DNA from: Halobaculum rubrum
GTDB taxonomy: Archaea; Halobacteriota; Halobacteria; Halobacteriales; Haloferacaceae
Assembly: GCF_019880225.1 (NCBI RefSeq)
Contig: NZ_CP082284.1
Span: 1,860,001 to 1,924,000, forward strand
DNA length: 64,000 bases
Reading direction: 5' to 3'
Made by a program: the position numbers and the translations under genes. The notes below the pieces were generated by a model. That model made no database searches. It saw nothing but the letters and a program-made list of their open reading frames with translations, and had not been told where the DNA came from. Shown piece after piece: positions 17,884 through 25,420 of this stretch. The first letter of the stretch is position 1, and every line of letters begins with the position of its first letter.

Positions 17884-19110
17884 ATGGCGCTCTCCGATGT
17901 CGACTGGTCGCGGACGGCGTGGTGGGGCGTCGGTGCGGTGTTGGCCGCGGCGCTCACGTTCGTCGTCCACTCGTTCGTCGGCACGTTCGTCTTCGGGGTG
18001 TTCATCTACTACGCGACGCGCCCGGTTTACAACCGGATCCGCAGGCGGATCCCACAGCCGAGCGTCGCCGCCGCGGTCGCCATCTTCGCGATGGTGCTCC
18101 CGGCGCTGCTGCTTGCGGGGTACGCCCTGCTCATCGTCGCCAATCAGATCCGGGAGCTCGACATCGCCGGGAACGGGTATCTCGATCAGCTCCCGTTCAC
18201 GCAGGAGACCCTCGACGTGCTGACCGACCCGTCGCAGGTCGCGGCGCTCGACTGGCAGCAGTACGTCACGCTCGACACCGTCGGCGGCGCCCTGAACTCG
18301 GTGGCGCAGGCGGCCGACACCGTCGCGTTCGTCGGCATCGGCGCGATCCACTTGTTCGTCATGCTCGCGGTCGCGTTCTACCTCCTCCGCGACGGCGGAC
18401 GGCTCGGCCGCTATCTCGTTCGATTCACGGACCAGGCGGGGATCGTCGACGCCTACGGCCTCGCGGTCGACCGCGACCTGAAGTCGATCTTCTTCGGGAA
18501 CATCCTCAACGCGATCGTCACCGGCACGATCGGGGTGATCGTCTACTCGGTCCTCAACGTGTTCGCCCCCGACGGGGGGGCGGTCCCGGCGGCCGCGCTG
18601 GTCGGACTGATCGCGGGCGTCGCGAGCCTGATCCCGATCGTCGGGATGAAGCTGGTGTACGTCCCGGTCGCGGCGTTCATGACGGTTCGGGCGGTGGCGA
18701 ACGACGTCACCGGTGGACTGGCGTTCGTGCTCGTGTTCGCGCTCGCCTCGCTGATCGTCGTTGACACCATCCCCGATCTCGTGTTGCGACCGTACGTCTC
18801 CGGGCGCTCGTTGCACGTCGGGGCGGTGATGATCGCGTACACGCTCGGTCCGCTGCTGTTCGGCTGGTACGGGATCTTCCTCATGCCGGTCCTCCTCGTG
18901 TTGGTCGTGCACTTCTTCCGGATCGTCCTGCCGGAACTGCTCTCCGGGGAGCCGTTGCGCCCGTACGCGGTCGACCCGACGTATCTCACGGCCGAAGGGC
19001 CGTCGATCCCCTCCCCGGATCCGGATGCAGCCCCCGCCGAGGGTGGCGGTGGAGACGCGGTCGCCTCTCCGGGCGAACAGCCGACGGAAGACAAAGCTGG
19101 GGAGGGGTGA
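17884..19110 (+). CDS. AI-2E family transporter
   Basis: 408-residue membrane protein of the AI-2E/UPF0118 family with about 8 membrane segments. It has the usual early double-helix hairpin, a long central periplasm-facing region (about residues 95-145) and the conserved late segment with I-P-I-V-G, P-D-L-V-L-R-P-Y-V-S-G and L-G-P-L-L-F-G. Members export autoinducer-2, indole or sodium/protons; no substrate is known in archaea. The C-terminal 50 residues are a disordered acidic/Pro tail. The ATG at 17884 is the first in the conserved region. Confidence 0.88.
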   Translation: MALSDVDWSRTAWWGVGAVLAAALTFVVHSFVGTFVFGVFIYYATRPVYNRIRRRIPQPSVAAAVAIFAMVLPALLLAGYALLIVANQIRELDIAGNGYLDQLPFTQETLDVLTDPSQVAALDWQQYVTLDTVGGALNSVAQAADTVAFVGIGAIHLFVMLAVAFYLLRDGGRLGRYLVRFTDQAGIVDAYGLAVDRDLKSIFFGNILNAIVTGTIGVIVYSVLNVFAPDGGAVPAAALVGLIAGVASLIPIVGMKLVYVPVAAFMTVRAVANDVTGGLAFVLVFALASLIVVDTIPDLVLRPYVSGRSLHVGAVMIAYTLGPLLFGWYGIFLMPVLLVLVVHFFRIVLPELLSGEPLRPYAVDPTYLTAEGPSIPSPDPDAAPAEGGGGDAVASPGEQPTEDKAGEG

Positions 19111-19126
19111 CCGACCTCCGATCGGG

Positions 19127-19405
19127 TCACTCCAGGTCGACGTAGCGTTGCTCCCATTCGCTGCGGGCCTCGATCTCCCGACGTCCGCGGCGCGTGAGCG
19201 TGTAGTAGTTGGTTCGCTGGTCGCGTTGGCCCTTCTCGACGAGCCCCTTCTCCACGAGTGTGTCGAGGTTCGGGTACAGGCGCCCGTGATGGATCTCCTT
19301 TTCGTAGTAGTCCTCGAGCTCCGCTTTGATCGCCAGCCCGTGCGGCTCGTCTTGCCCGGCTATCACGTACAGCAGGTCGCGCTGAAACCCCGTCAGATCG
19401 TACAT
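19127..19405 (-). CDS. PadR family transcriptional regulator
   Basis: 92-residue single-domain PadR-type winged-helix regulator. It shows L-T-G-F-Q-R-D-L-L-Y-V-I-A-G, the recognition helix region with H-H-G-R-L-Y-P-N-L-D-T-L-V-E-K-G-L-V and the wing R-T-N-Y-Y-T-L-T-R-R-G-R. It lacks the C-terminal dimerisation helix of long PadR proteins, as is common in haloarchaea. The bases ACAT (19402-19405) and ATGT (19411-19414) are inverted around the start codon and could be an autoregulatory half-site pair; this is weak. An AT-rich promoter (TTTATTTGG on its strand, about 19436-19444) lies upstream. Confidence 0.88.
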   Translation of the reverse strand: MYDLTGFQRDLLYVIAGQDEPHGLAIKAELEDYYEKEIHHGRLYPNLDTLVEKGLVEKGQRDQRTNYYTLTRRGRREIEARSEWEQRYVDLE

Positions 19406-19628
19406 GGGTTATGTCTAAAAAACTGTTATTCTCCGACCAAATAAACGTATCGCCGATCGAAAACGCCGTTGTAAGCTATGACGCGGCAGCTTCCGTGGTC
19501 GACGGACTCGTCCGGTACTGTAGATGAAACGGTACTTCGCTGCTCCTATCACGAACGGTGACTGTTCGATAGCGGGGGGCGGTCGTCGTGAGCCGATCGC
19601 GATCGCGGCAGGTCGCCGCCGCCTCGAC

Positions 19629-19648
19629 CGGGATCGTGTTCGATCCCG
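19629..19648. promoter_or_regulatory. 20-base palindrome upstream of the amphi-Trp gene
   Basis: CGGGATCG (19629-19636) is perfectly inverted at 19641-19648 around TGTT. It lies about 20-35 bases upstream of a T-rich box (GCTTTTTG, 19668-19675) that fits the leaderless promoter of the gene starting at 19699. It is an operator candidate. The rest of the 293-base gap shows no gene. Confidence 0.45.
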
Positions 19649-19698
19649 CCGTCGTTTCGGCCGACTGCTTTTTGTCCGCGCTCGACGAACAGTCCGGT

Positions 19699-19980
19699 AT
19701 GCCGGAAAAAGTGCTGTTCGAATCCGAGATCCGTCAGGACCGCGCCGAGATCGCCGCCCACCTTCGGGATGTCGCCACGAGGCTCGAGGCGGACGGCGAG
19801 CTCACGCTCGCGGACGGCGACGAACCGGTCACGATGTCCGTGCCCGCGAGCGCGACGTTCGAGGTGAAGGCCGAACGCGAGACCGGCTCCGGGCCGGACG
19901 AGCTGAGCGTCGAGTTCGAGATCGAGTGGGCCGACGGCGACGACCAGGACGCCGTCGGCTCGGGGTTATCTATCGAATGA
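19699..19980 (+). CDS. Amphi-Trp domain protein
   Basis: 93-residue protein composed of one amphi-Trp domain: M-P-E-K-V-L-F-E-S-E at the start, a helix with R-D-V-A-T-R-L-E, the strand G-E-L-T-L, and a C-terminal strand ending in V-E-F-E-I-E-W. The family is small, soluble, frequent in haloarchaea and of unknown function. The conserved C-terminal Trp is present (E-I-E-W). The ATG at 19699 is the first codon with similarity; in-frame starts further upstream are not conserved. Confidence 0.85.
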   Translation: MPEKVLFESEIRQDRAEIAAHLRDVATRLEADGELTLADGDEPVTMSVPASATFEVKAERETGSGPDELSVEFEIEWADGDDQDAVGSGLSIE

Positions 19981-20042
19981 CGGACCCGGTCGAGCAGCCG
20001 ACACGGCGGTCGCTCGCGGCGTCGGTTCCGAGAACGAACGGG

Positions 20043-20119
20043 GGCACGCGGCGGAAACACCCGCGCGTGCCGCCCGGATCGGTCCCCGCTGACGCTTCGG
20101 CCCTCCAGTCGAAGCGTCA
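20043..20119. repeat. Two consecutive stem-loops downstream of the amphi-Trp gene
   Basis: GGCACGCG (20043-20050) pairs with 20064-20071, and TGACGCTTCG (20090-20099) pairs perfectly with 20110-20119 across a 10-base loop. They lie between two convergent genes, so they may be a bidirectional terminator or a structured RNA. Confidence 0.55.
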
Positions 20120-20169
20120 CCGATCGATATTCGGGGGATAGCGATAAAACTACCGGGGAGATCGAGCGC

Positions 20170-20316
20170 TCACATGTGCTCCTCCTCGAGCGCCCAGCCC
20201 AGAGCACGCTTGTAGTGCGTGAACAACTGCCTGACGCCCTCGTGGCGCATCTCCTCGGAGTCCAACTGCTCGGCGAGATACTCGTACTGCTCTCTGATCT
20301 CCGCCTCGTCGCGCAT
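20170..20316 (-). CDS. 48-residue acidic helical protein, conserved-looking
   Basis: Very short gene: it starts M-R-D-E-A-E-I-R-E-Q-Y-E-Y-L and ends L-G-W-A-L-E-E-E-H-M. It is rich in Glu and in heptad-like leucines and aromatics, so it probably forms two helices or a small coiled coil. Third codon positions are mostly G/C, as in neighbouring real genes. No function is known. It is convergent with the amphi-Trp gene. Confidence 0.65.
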   Translation of the reverse strand: MRDEAEIREQYEYLAEQLDSEEMRHEGVRQLFTHYKRALGWALEEEHM

Positions 20317-20484
20317 GGTCGACCGTACGGCCACCGGTGACTTGAACGCCGGGGCGGCGCGGTCGGCGGCTGTGACGATCTATCGCAGGTGAGGAATGGC
20401 GTACCGCGCGGTCAACCGCGCTGAACCGGTAGCTGTTTCGGAGAAACCGGCAGAACGTTCGATCGCGGTGGGGAAATCCGTTGA

Positions 20485-21288
20485 TTACGCGCCGAGGCCG
20501 GTCGGCGCGGTCAGCGAGGCGCTCCCGCCGTCCGAACCGGTCTGGCTGTCGACGAACTCGTCGTAGGTTCCCTGCTCGACGACGACGACGGTGAAGTACA
20601 TGTTGGAGTGAGCGACGCCGCAGTACTCCGTGCAGTAGCCCTGGTAGACGCCCGTCTCCTGTGCCACCGTCTTGAGCGTGTTCGTCTGTCCGGGGATGGC
20701 GTCCTGCTTCAGCCCGAGTTCGGGCACGCTAAAGCCGTGGATCACGTCGTCGGAGGTCGAACTGAAGTACAGATCCTGTCCCGCTGGGACGACTATCACC
20801 GGCCCCTCTATCCCCTCGGCTTGCGGGACCACCGACGTGTCGATGTCGCTCGCCGTCAGCTCGCTGATGTTCGATGTCTGGTAGTTCATCCGCCAGTTCC
20901 ACTGGTAGGCGACGGTTTCGACGTGCACGTCGCCCTCGGCGGGCTCGATCTCCTCGGCACCGGTGTAGGTCACGTCGGGGTTCGCCAGCACGCCGTAGGA
21001 GGCGACGCCGACGAACAGGAGGATGATCGCGGTCGCGACCGTCCATGTGACCTCGAGACGTCGGTTCTCCCGGGTCGGCTCCGGCTCGTCGTTGTCCTTG
21101 AACTTCAGGACGGTGTACACGAGAATGACCTCGACGAGCAACGTGATCGGGACCGCGACGTACAACAGATCGGTGTTCAGGCCGTTGATCAGCTCCGCCG
21201 TCGTCGACGGCTGTGCCGCGACCGGCGTCGCGAACAGCGCCGACCCGACGAGCCCGACCAACAGGCTCCCCAGTCGCGTACGCGTCAT
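20485..21288 (-). CDS. coxB: Cytochrome c oxidase subunit II
   Basis: 267-residue CuA-containing subunit of a heme-copper terminal oxidase. It has an N-terminal signal-like helix (residues 6-25), two further membrane helices (about 40-60 and 82-102) and then the extracellular cupredoxin domain. CuA ligands are intact: H184 in D-V-I-H-G-F and the C219-x3-C223-x3-H227-x2-M230 cluster. V-A-Y-Q-W-N-W is the conserved Trp region for electron entry, probably from halocyanin. The TATA-like TATTTAGG on this strand (about 21313-21320) is about 28 bases upstream. The gene is divergent from the heme-O synthase; subunit I is not in the window. Confidence 0.95.
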   Translation of the reverse strand: MTRTRLGSLLVGLVGSALFATPVAAQPSTTAELINGLNTDLLYVAVPITLLVEVILVYTVLKFKDNDEPEPTRENRRLEVTWTVATAIILLFVGVASYGVLANPDVTYTGAEEIEPAEGDVHVETVAYQWNWRMNYQTSNISELTASDIDTSVVPQAEGIEGPVIVVPAGQDLYFSSTSDDVIHGFSVPELGLKQDAIPGQTNTLKTVAQETGVYQGYCTEYCGVAHSNMYFTVVVVEQGTYDEFVDSQTGSDGGSASLTAPTGLGA

Positions 21289-21477
21289 TACAACCGTGGT
21301 TGGCGCAGGCCACCTAAATACCTACTGTTGTCGCGCGAAACACCGGATGGCGGGAGTGTACGCTGTGACCGGTGCGAACATCTTTCCCCCCTGAAAGCAC
21401 CATCGACGCCGCTGTTCGGGGCCGAATCGAACGTGAAAAGCGCGGGGTTGATATGCGGCGGGTCGCAAGGTCCGACA

Positions 21478-22914
21478 GTGATATCGAAGCGGTTCCCGCC
21501 GCTGCTCGCGGCCAGCGCGATGGGCGTGTACCTGCTGCTCGTAGTGGGTGCAACGACGGCCGTCACCGATGCCGCCACGGCGTGTACGGCGTGGCCGGCG
21601 TGCGGGGACGGGTTCGCCCTTCCGACAGCCGACGCCGGCTGGATCGCGCTCGGACACCGACTGGTGGCGTTCGCCGTCGGACTGCTCGTCCTCGCGACGG
21701 CCGTCGCGGCCTGGCGGGTTCGTCCGAGTCGCCGGGTCGCTGGGGCGCTCGCGTTGTCGTTCCTTCTGTATCCAGCCCAGTCGCTACTGGGTGCGTACGT
21801 CGCGACCGGCGGCCGCGAGACGCTCGCGGTTGTCGCGGGCGTTCCGGTGACGCTGTCGGCGATACATCTCGTGGGGGGACTGGCCGTGTTCTTCGGGCTG
21901 CTCGCCGCGCTCGCGTGGGAACTGGAGGCTCGAACGGGCGATCCCGACGACGAACCCGCGGTCGCGTCCGGCGGTCCGGAGCCGGCGGCCGAGCCGGTTA
22001 GCTCCGGGGGGCGCCCGCCGATCCCCTCCTGGCGTGCGGACCCTGTCCGCCGCGCCCGGCTCACGGCCGCGGCGTACTTCCGGCTGATGAAGCCGCGGCT
22101 GATGTGGCTGCTGTGTCTCGTCGCCAGCGCCGCGATGGCCCTGGCCGGCGGCCCCGGGCTCTCGGTGCCCGTCGTCGCCGCGACGCTCGCGGGCGGGGCC
22201 CTCTCCATCGGCGCCTCCGGCACGTTCAATCACGTGTTCGAGCGCGACATCGACCGACGGATGCAGCGCACGAGCGACCGGCCGCTGGCGGTCGATCTGG
22301 TGTCGGTGCGCAACGCGACCGCGTTCGGGCTGCTGCTCACCGTCCTCTCCGTCGGCCTGTTCGCGTGGGTGAACGTGCTCGCGGCCGTCCTCGGGTTCGT
22401 CGCGATCGTGTTCTACTCGGTCGTGTACACGCTCATGTTGAAGCCGAACACGGTCCAGAACACCGTCATCGGCGGCGCCGCCGGCGCGCTCCCCGCGCTC
22501 ATCGGCTGGGCCGCCGTCACCGGGGAGATCGGCCTCGGCGGGCTCGCGCTCGCGGCGCTCATCTTCCTGTGGACGCCGGCACACTTCTACAACCTCGCGC
22601 TCGCGTACAAGGACGACTACGAGCGCGGCGGCTTCCCGATGATGCCCGTCGTGCGCGGCGAGACGGCGACGCGGCGCCACATCGTCTGGTACTTCGGCGC
22701 GACGTTGGCGGTCGCCGCCGGGATGGTCAGCCTCGGTCGGTTGGACTGGGTGTACGCGCTCGCCGGCGTCGTCGGCGGCGCCGTGTTCCTGTGGACGATC
22801 GTCCGCCTCCACTACGAGCGCGACGAGTCCGCGGCGTTTCGGGCGTTCCACGCGTCGAACGCCTACCTCGGAGTCGTCCTGCTGGCGGTCGTCGTCGACG
22901 CGCTCGCGCTGTAA
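21478..22914 (+). CDS. ctaB: Heme O synthase with N-terminal heme-A-synthase-like domain
   Basis: 478-residue membrane protein. The C-terminal two thirds (from about residue 200) are UbiA-family protoheme IX farnesyltransferase: N-H-V-F-E-R-D-I-D-R-R-M-x-R-T-x-x-R-P is the prenyl-diphosphate/metal motif, and W-T-P-A-H-F-Y-N-L-A follows. The N-terminal four helices carry C-T-A-W-P-A-C and a G-H-R-L-V-A-F motif, as in CtaA/Cox15 heme A synthase. An Ala/Pro/Gly linker separates the halves. The GTG at 21478 is chosen because TTGATATG lies about 25 bases upstream. It makes the heme for the oxidase whose subunit II is divergent from it. Confidence 0.92.
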   Translation: MISKRFPPLLAASAMGVYLLLVVGATTAVTDAATACTAWPACGDGFALPTADAGWIALGHRLVAFAVGLLVLATAVAAWRVRPSRRVAGALALSFLLYPAQSLLGAYVATGGRETLAVVAGVPVTLSAIHLVGGLAVFFGLLAALAWELEARTGDPDDEPAVASGGPEPAAEPVSSGGRPPIPSWRADPVRRARLTAAAYFRLMKPRLMWLLCLVASAAMALAGGPGLSVPVVAATLAGGALSIGASGTFNHVFERDIDRRMQRTSDRPLAVDLVSVRNATAFGLLLTVLSVGLFAWVNVLAAVLGFVAIVFYSVVYTLMLKPNTVQNTVIGGAAGALPALIGWAAVTGEIGLGGLALAALIFLWTPAHFYNLALAYKDDYERGGFPMMPVVRGETATRRHIVWYFGATLAVAAGMVSLGRLDWVYALAGVVGGAVFLWTIVRLHYERDESAAFRAFHASNAYLGVVLLAVVVDALAL

Positions 22915-22929
22915 CTCCCGAGCACGCAC

Positions 22930-23607
22930 ATGAGCACCCGACGCCTTTCGATCGCCGGCATCGATCTGTCCGTCGGCCGTCGCGATCTACTGGTCGCGGC
23001 GCTGGTGGTCAACGTCGAGCTCGCGGCCGTCGTCGCGTACTTCGCGTTCACGTCCGCCAGCCTCGCGTCACCCGCGTTCACGCTGTACGGGCTGACCTGG
23101 GTCAACCTCGCGCTCGTCGTGTTCGCGCGCTACCGTCCGTCTGCGGGTACTACCCGGACACGCCGTCGCGCGCTCGTCGTCGCCGTCGGCTACATACTCC
23201 TCTTGGCCGTCTTCGGCGGCGTCGTCGGGGTCGCGCCGCCGCGGACGACGCCGGGCGTGGAGGTGGCGTTGCTTCCGCCCGGATGGGGGCCCGCGCTTAT
23301 CGTCAACGTCGGCGTCGCCGCCGCGGTGCTCATGCCCGCGAAGGTGCTCGGCTACGGCGCGCTGGCGTACCTCCTGTATGGCACCGTCGTCGACGCCGCG
23401 AGCGCGGGGGTGGCGGGCGTGCTCGGGCTGTTCTCGTGCGTCTCCTGCTCGCTGCCGATCCTCGCCGGTGCGGCCACCGCGGTCGTCGGCGGCGGGGGGT
23501 TCGTCGTCGCGGCCGTCGGCGGGATCGGCTACGGTCCCTCGACGCTCGTGTTCGTCGTCACGGTCGCGCTGCTGTGGTGGCGACCCGGGTTCGACCTGCT
23601 TCGGTAG
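22930..23607 (+). CDS. Multi-pass membrane protein near oxidase genes (possibly DUF7546)
   Basis: 225-residue protein with about six hydrophobic helices. A C-x-x-C motif (C-V-S-C-S-L-P) lies at the start of the fifth helix and could bind copper or a heme-related cofactor; this is inference. I tentatively recall a haloarchaeal family DUF7546 associated with cytochrome oxidase loci. It begins 15 bases after the heme-O synthase and is clearly in the same transcription unit, which suggests a role in oxidase assembly or heme handling. Confidence 0.75.
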   Translation: MSTRRLSIAGIDLSVGRRDLLVAALVVNVELAAVVAYFAFTSASLASPAFTLYGLTWVNLALVVFARYRPSAGTTRTRRRALVVAVGYILLLAVFGGVVGVAPPRTTPGVEVALLPPGWGPALIVNVGVAAAVLMPAKVLGYGALAYLLYGTVVDAASAGVAGVLGLFSCVSCSLPILAGAATAVVGGGGFVVAAVGGIGYGPSTLVFVVTVALLWWRPGFDLLR

Positions 23608-23703
23608 CTCGAACGCACGACACCGCACAAATAACTCTACACCATTACCTCCCGCTCGGATGCAACCGCTAGTGATTATGTCGCGCCGGTCCGTGTGCCG
23701 AAC

Positions 23704-23943
23704 ATGGCGCGTCTCTCCCGCTTGCGATCGCCGCTCCAGCACAGAAAACGCGCGATCGCCAAGACACTGTGTTATCGGGCGCTGATGGTCGTTATCACGG
23801 TGATCGTGGCGTGGGCCGTCGTCGGCGACGTGAGCGACGCGGTGAACATCGGGCTCGTCGCGAACGTGGTGAAGACGGCGACGTACTACACCTACGAGCG
23901 CGTGTGGGACCAGATCGCGTGGGGGATCGCCGACAGGACGTGA
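23704..23943 (+). CDS. DUF2061 small membrane protein
   Basis: 79-residue protein of the DUF2061 family. Motifs: K-R-A-I-A-K-T-L-C-Y-R, the first membrane helix (A-L-M-V-V-I-T-V-I-V-A-W), a G-D-V-S-D-A-V-N-I-G turn, the second helix region and T-Y-Y-T-Y-E-R-V-W-D at the end. Function unknown. The ATG at 23704 is preferred over an in-frame GTG at 23695. It lies just upstream of the transposon; the transposon is 57 bases past its stop and does not disrupt it. Confidence 0.85.
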   Translation: MARLSRLRSPLQHRKRAIAKTLCYRALMVVITVIVAWAVVGDVSDAVNIGLVANVVKTATYYTYERVWDQIAWGIADRT

Positions 23944-24014
23944 CGGTCGGATGGATCGCCCTCTCGGTCGCCGAAGGGTGGCGCTCGTCGTCGGACTTAC
24001 GGAAGTGCGAGGAG

Positions 24015-24039
24015 AAAGCCTCGCCCTTCAGGGCGGGGA
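24015..24039 (+). repeat. Left-end guide (AAAG) and hairpin of the IS608-like element
   Basis: AAAG at 24015-24018 is followed directly by the palindrome region 24019-24039. In the IS608 family the tetranucleotide recognises the TTAC cleavage site by base pairing, and the hairpin is bound by the Y1 transposase as single strand. Confidence 0.8.
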
Positions 24040-24139
24040 TGAATTCGACAACTCCTACGCAATCACCGTTCGATGGCAGGGCCGGATATTCCACGCTCGA
24101 ATCCACACATTCAAGTAATTCTTCCTACATAGGTTACGT

Positions 24140-25420
24140 ATGGCGAAACGGGTCGTCACACGCACCTACACTGCTTCCATACAGAACCAGAAACAGGTGT
24201 CCGACGACCTCGATTCGCTCGGGTTCTCAGCCTCGAAACTCTGGAACGTCGGACGATGGGTTTGTGACCGCGTGTGGTCAGAGATCGGTCACATTCCCGG
24301 TCACAACGAGCTCACCTCGTACCTGAAGTCGCACGAACGCTACGATGACCTGCATTCGCAGTCAAGTCAGCGAGTCCTTCAAGAACTCGCTGAGGCGTTC
24401 ACCGGCTGGTACGGCAAACGACAAAACGGAGATACGAACGCGAACCCGCCGAAGTACCGCAAACACGGCGACGAACACCCGCGAAGCACTGTCACGTTCA
24501 AAGACGCAGGCTTCAAACTCGACACTACGTACAACCGAGTCCGACTCTCCAAGGGATCGAATCTCAAGGAGTATTGGTCTGACTTCATCCTCTGCGAGTA
24601 TCAGACTCGTCCTGATGTTGACCTCTCCACTCTGGAGAACGTCCAACAAGTGCGGGCAGTCTGGACAGGTGACGAGTGGGAACTGCACTTCGTGTGCAAA
24701 GTCGAGATCGAGGTTGCTGAAGCGCCCGGTGAGAAGACAGTGGGTGTTGATCTCGGCATCAACAACTTCGCCGCACTCGCCTACGAAGACGGTCACAGCG
24801 AGTTGTACCCGCTCAACTGTCTGAAGCAGGATGACTACTACTTCAGCAAGCGACTCGCCCAGTGTGACGATTCGGACTCCGAGCAGGCCACCCGGTTGAA
24901 CCAGAAGAAGTCGGCTCGTCGCACACACTACTTCCACACCCTTTCCAAGCACATCGTTCAGCGGTGTGTTGAGGAAGGTGTTGGAACGATCGTGGTTGGC
25001 GACCTCTCTGGGATCCGCGAGGGCGACGAGAACGGCGAGTCGAAAAACTGGGGGAAGCACGGCAACCTCGACCTGCACTCGTGGGCGTTTGACCGCTTCA
25101 CCGACCTCCTCGAATACAAAGCCGAGATGGAAGGAATCACGGTTGAGTCGGTGTCAGAGCGCGATACATCGAAGTCGTGTTCGTGCTGTGGTCGGAAGCG
25201 TGACGCGAATCGTGTTGAACGTGGACTGTATGTCTGCGATGAGTGCGGGGCGCTGGCGAATGCAGACGTGAACGGCGCTGAGAACATTCGGCAGAAAGTA
25301 TCTCCGAGTCCCGCCACGGATGGTGGTGATAGGAGTAACGGCTGGTTGGCACAGCCATCGACGTACCTGTTCGATCAAGAGAGCGGATGTTTCGCATCGC
25401 GAGAACAGGCCACGTCGTAA
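24140..25420 (+). CDS. tnpB: TnpB, RNA-guided nuclease of IS200/IS605 element
   Basis: 426-residue TnpB (OrfB, IS1341-type). Domains in order: an N-terminal helical/WED-like region, RuvC I with D204 in G-V-D-L-G-I-N-N, the RuvC II region at 283-290 (T-I-V-V-G-D-L-S), a C-terminal zinc finger C347-x2-C350 and C366-x2-C369, and RuvC III with D376 in A-D-V-N-G-A-E-N-I. The RuvC II catalytic glutamate position is glycine (G287), so a rearranged active site or a defective nuclease must be considered. Base composition is clearly lower in GC than the flanks. TnpB proteins use an RNA from the element's 3' end to cut DNA next to the transposon's target motif and so keep the element in the population. 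Confidence 0.93.
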   Translation: MAKRVVTRTYTASIQNQKQVSDDLDSLGFSASKLWNVGRWVCDRVWSEIGHIPGHNELTSYLKSHERYDDLHSQSSQRVLQELAEAFTGWYGKRQNGDTNANPPKYRKHGDEHPRSTVTFKDAGFKLDTTYNRVRLSKGSNLKEYWSDFILCEYQTRPDVDLSTLENVQQVRAVWTGDEWELHFVCKVEIEVAEAPGEKTVGVDLGINNFAALAYEDGHSELYPLNCLKQDDYYFSKRLAQCDDSDSEQATRLNQKKSARRTHYFHTLSKHIVQRCVEEGVGTIVVGDLSGIREGDENGESKNWGKHGNLDLHSWAFDRFTDLLEYKAEMEGITVESVSERDTSKSCSCCGRKRDANRVERGLYVCDECGALANADVNGAENIRQKVSPSPATDGGDRSNGWLAQPSTYLFDQESGCFASREQATS

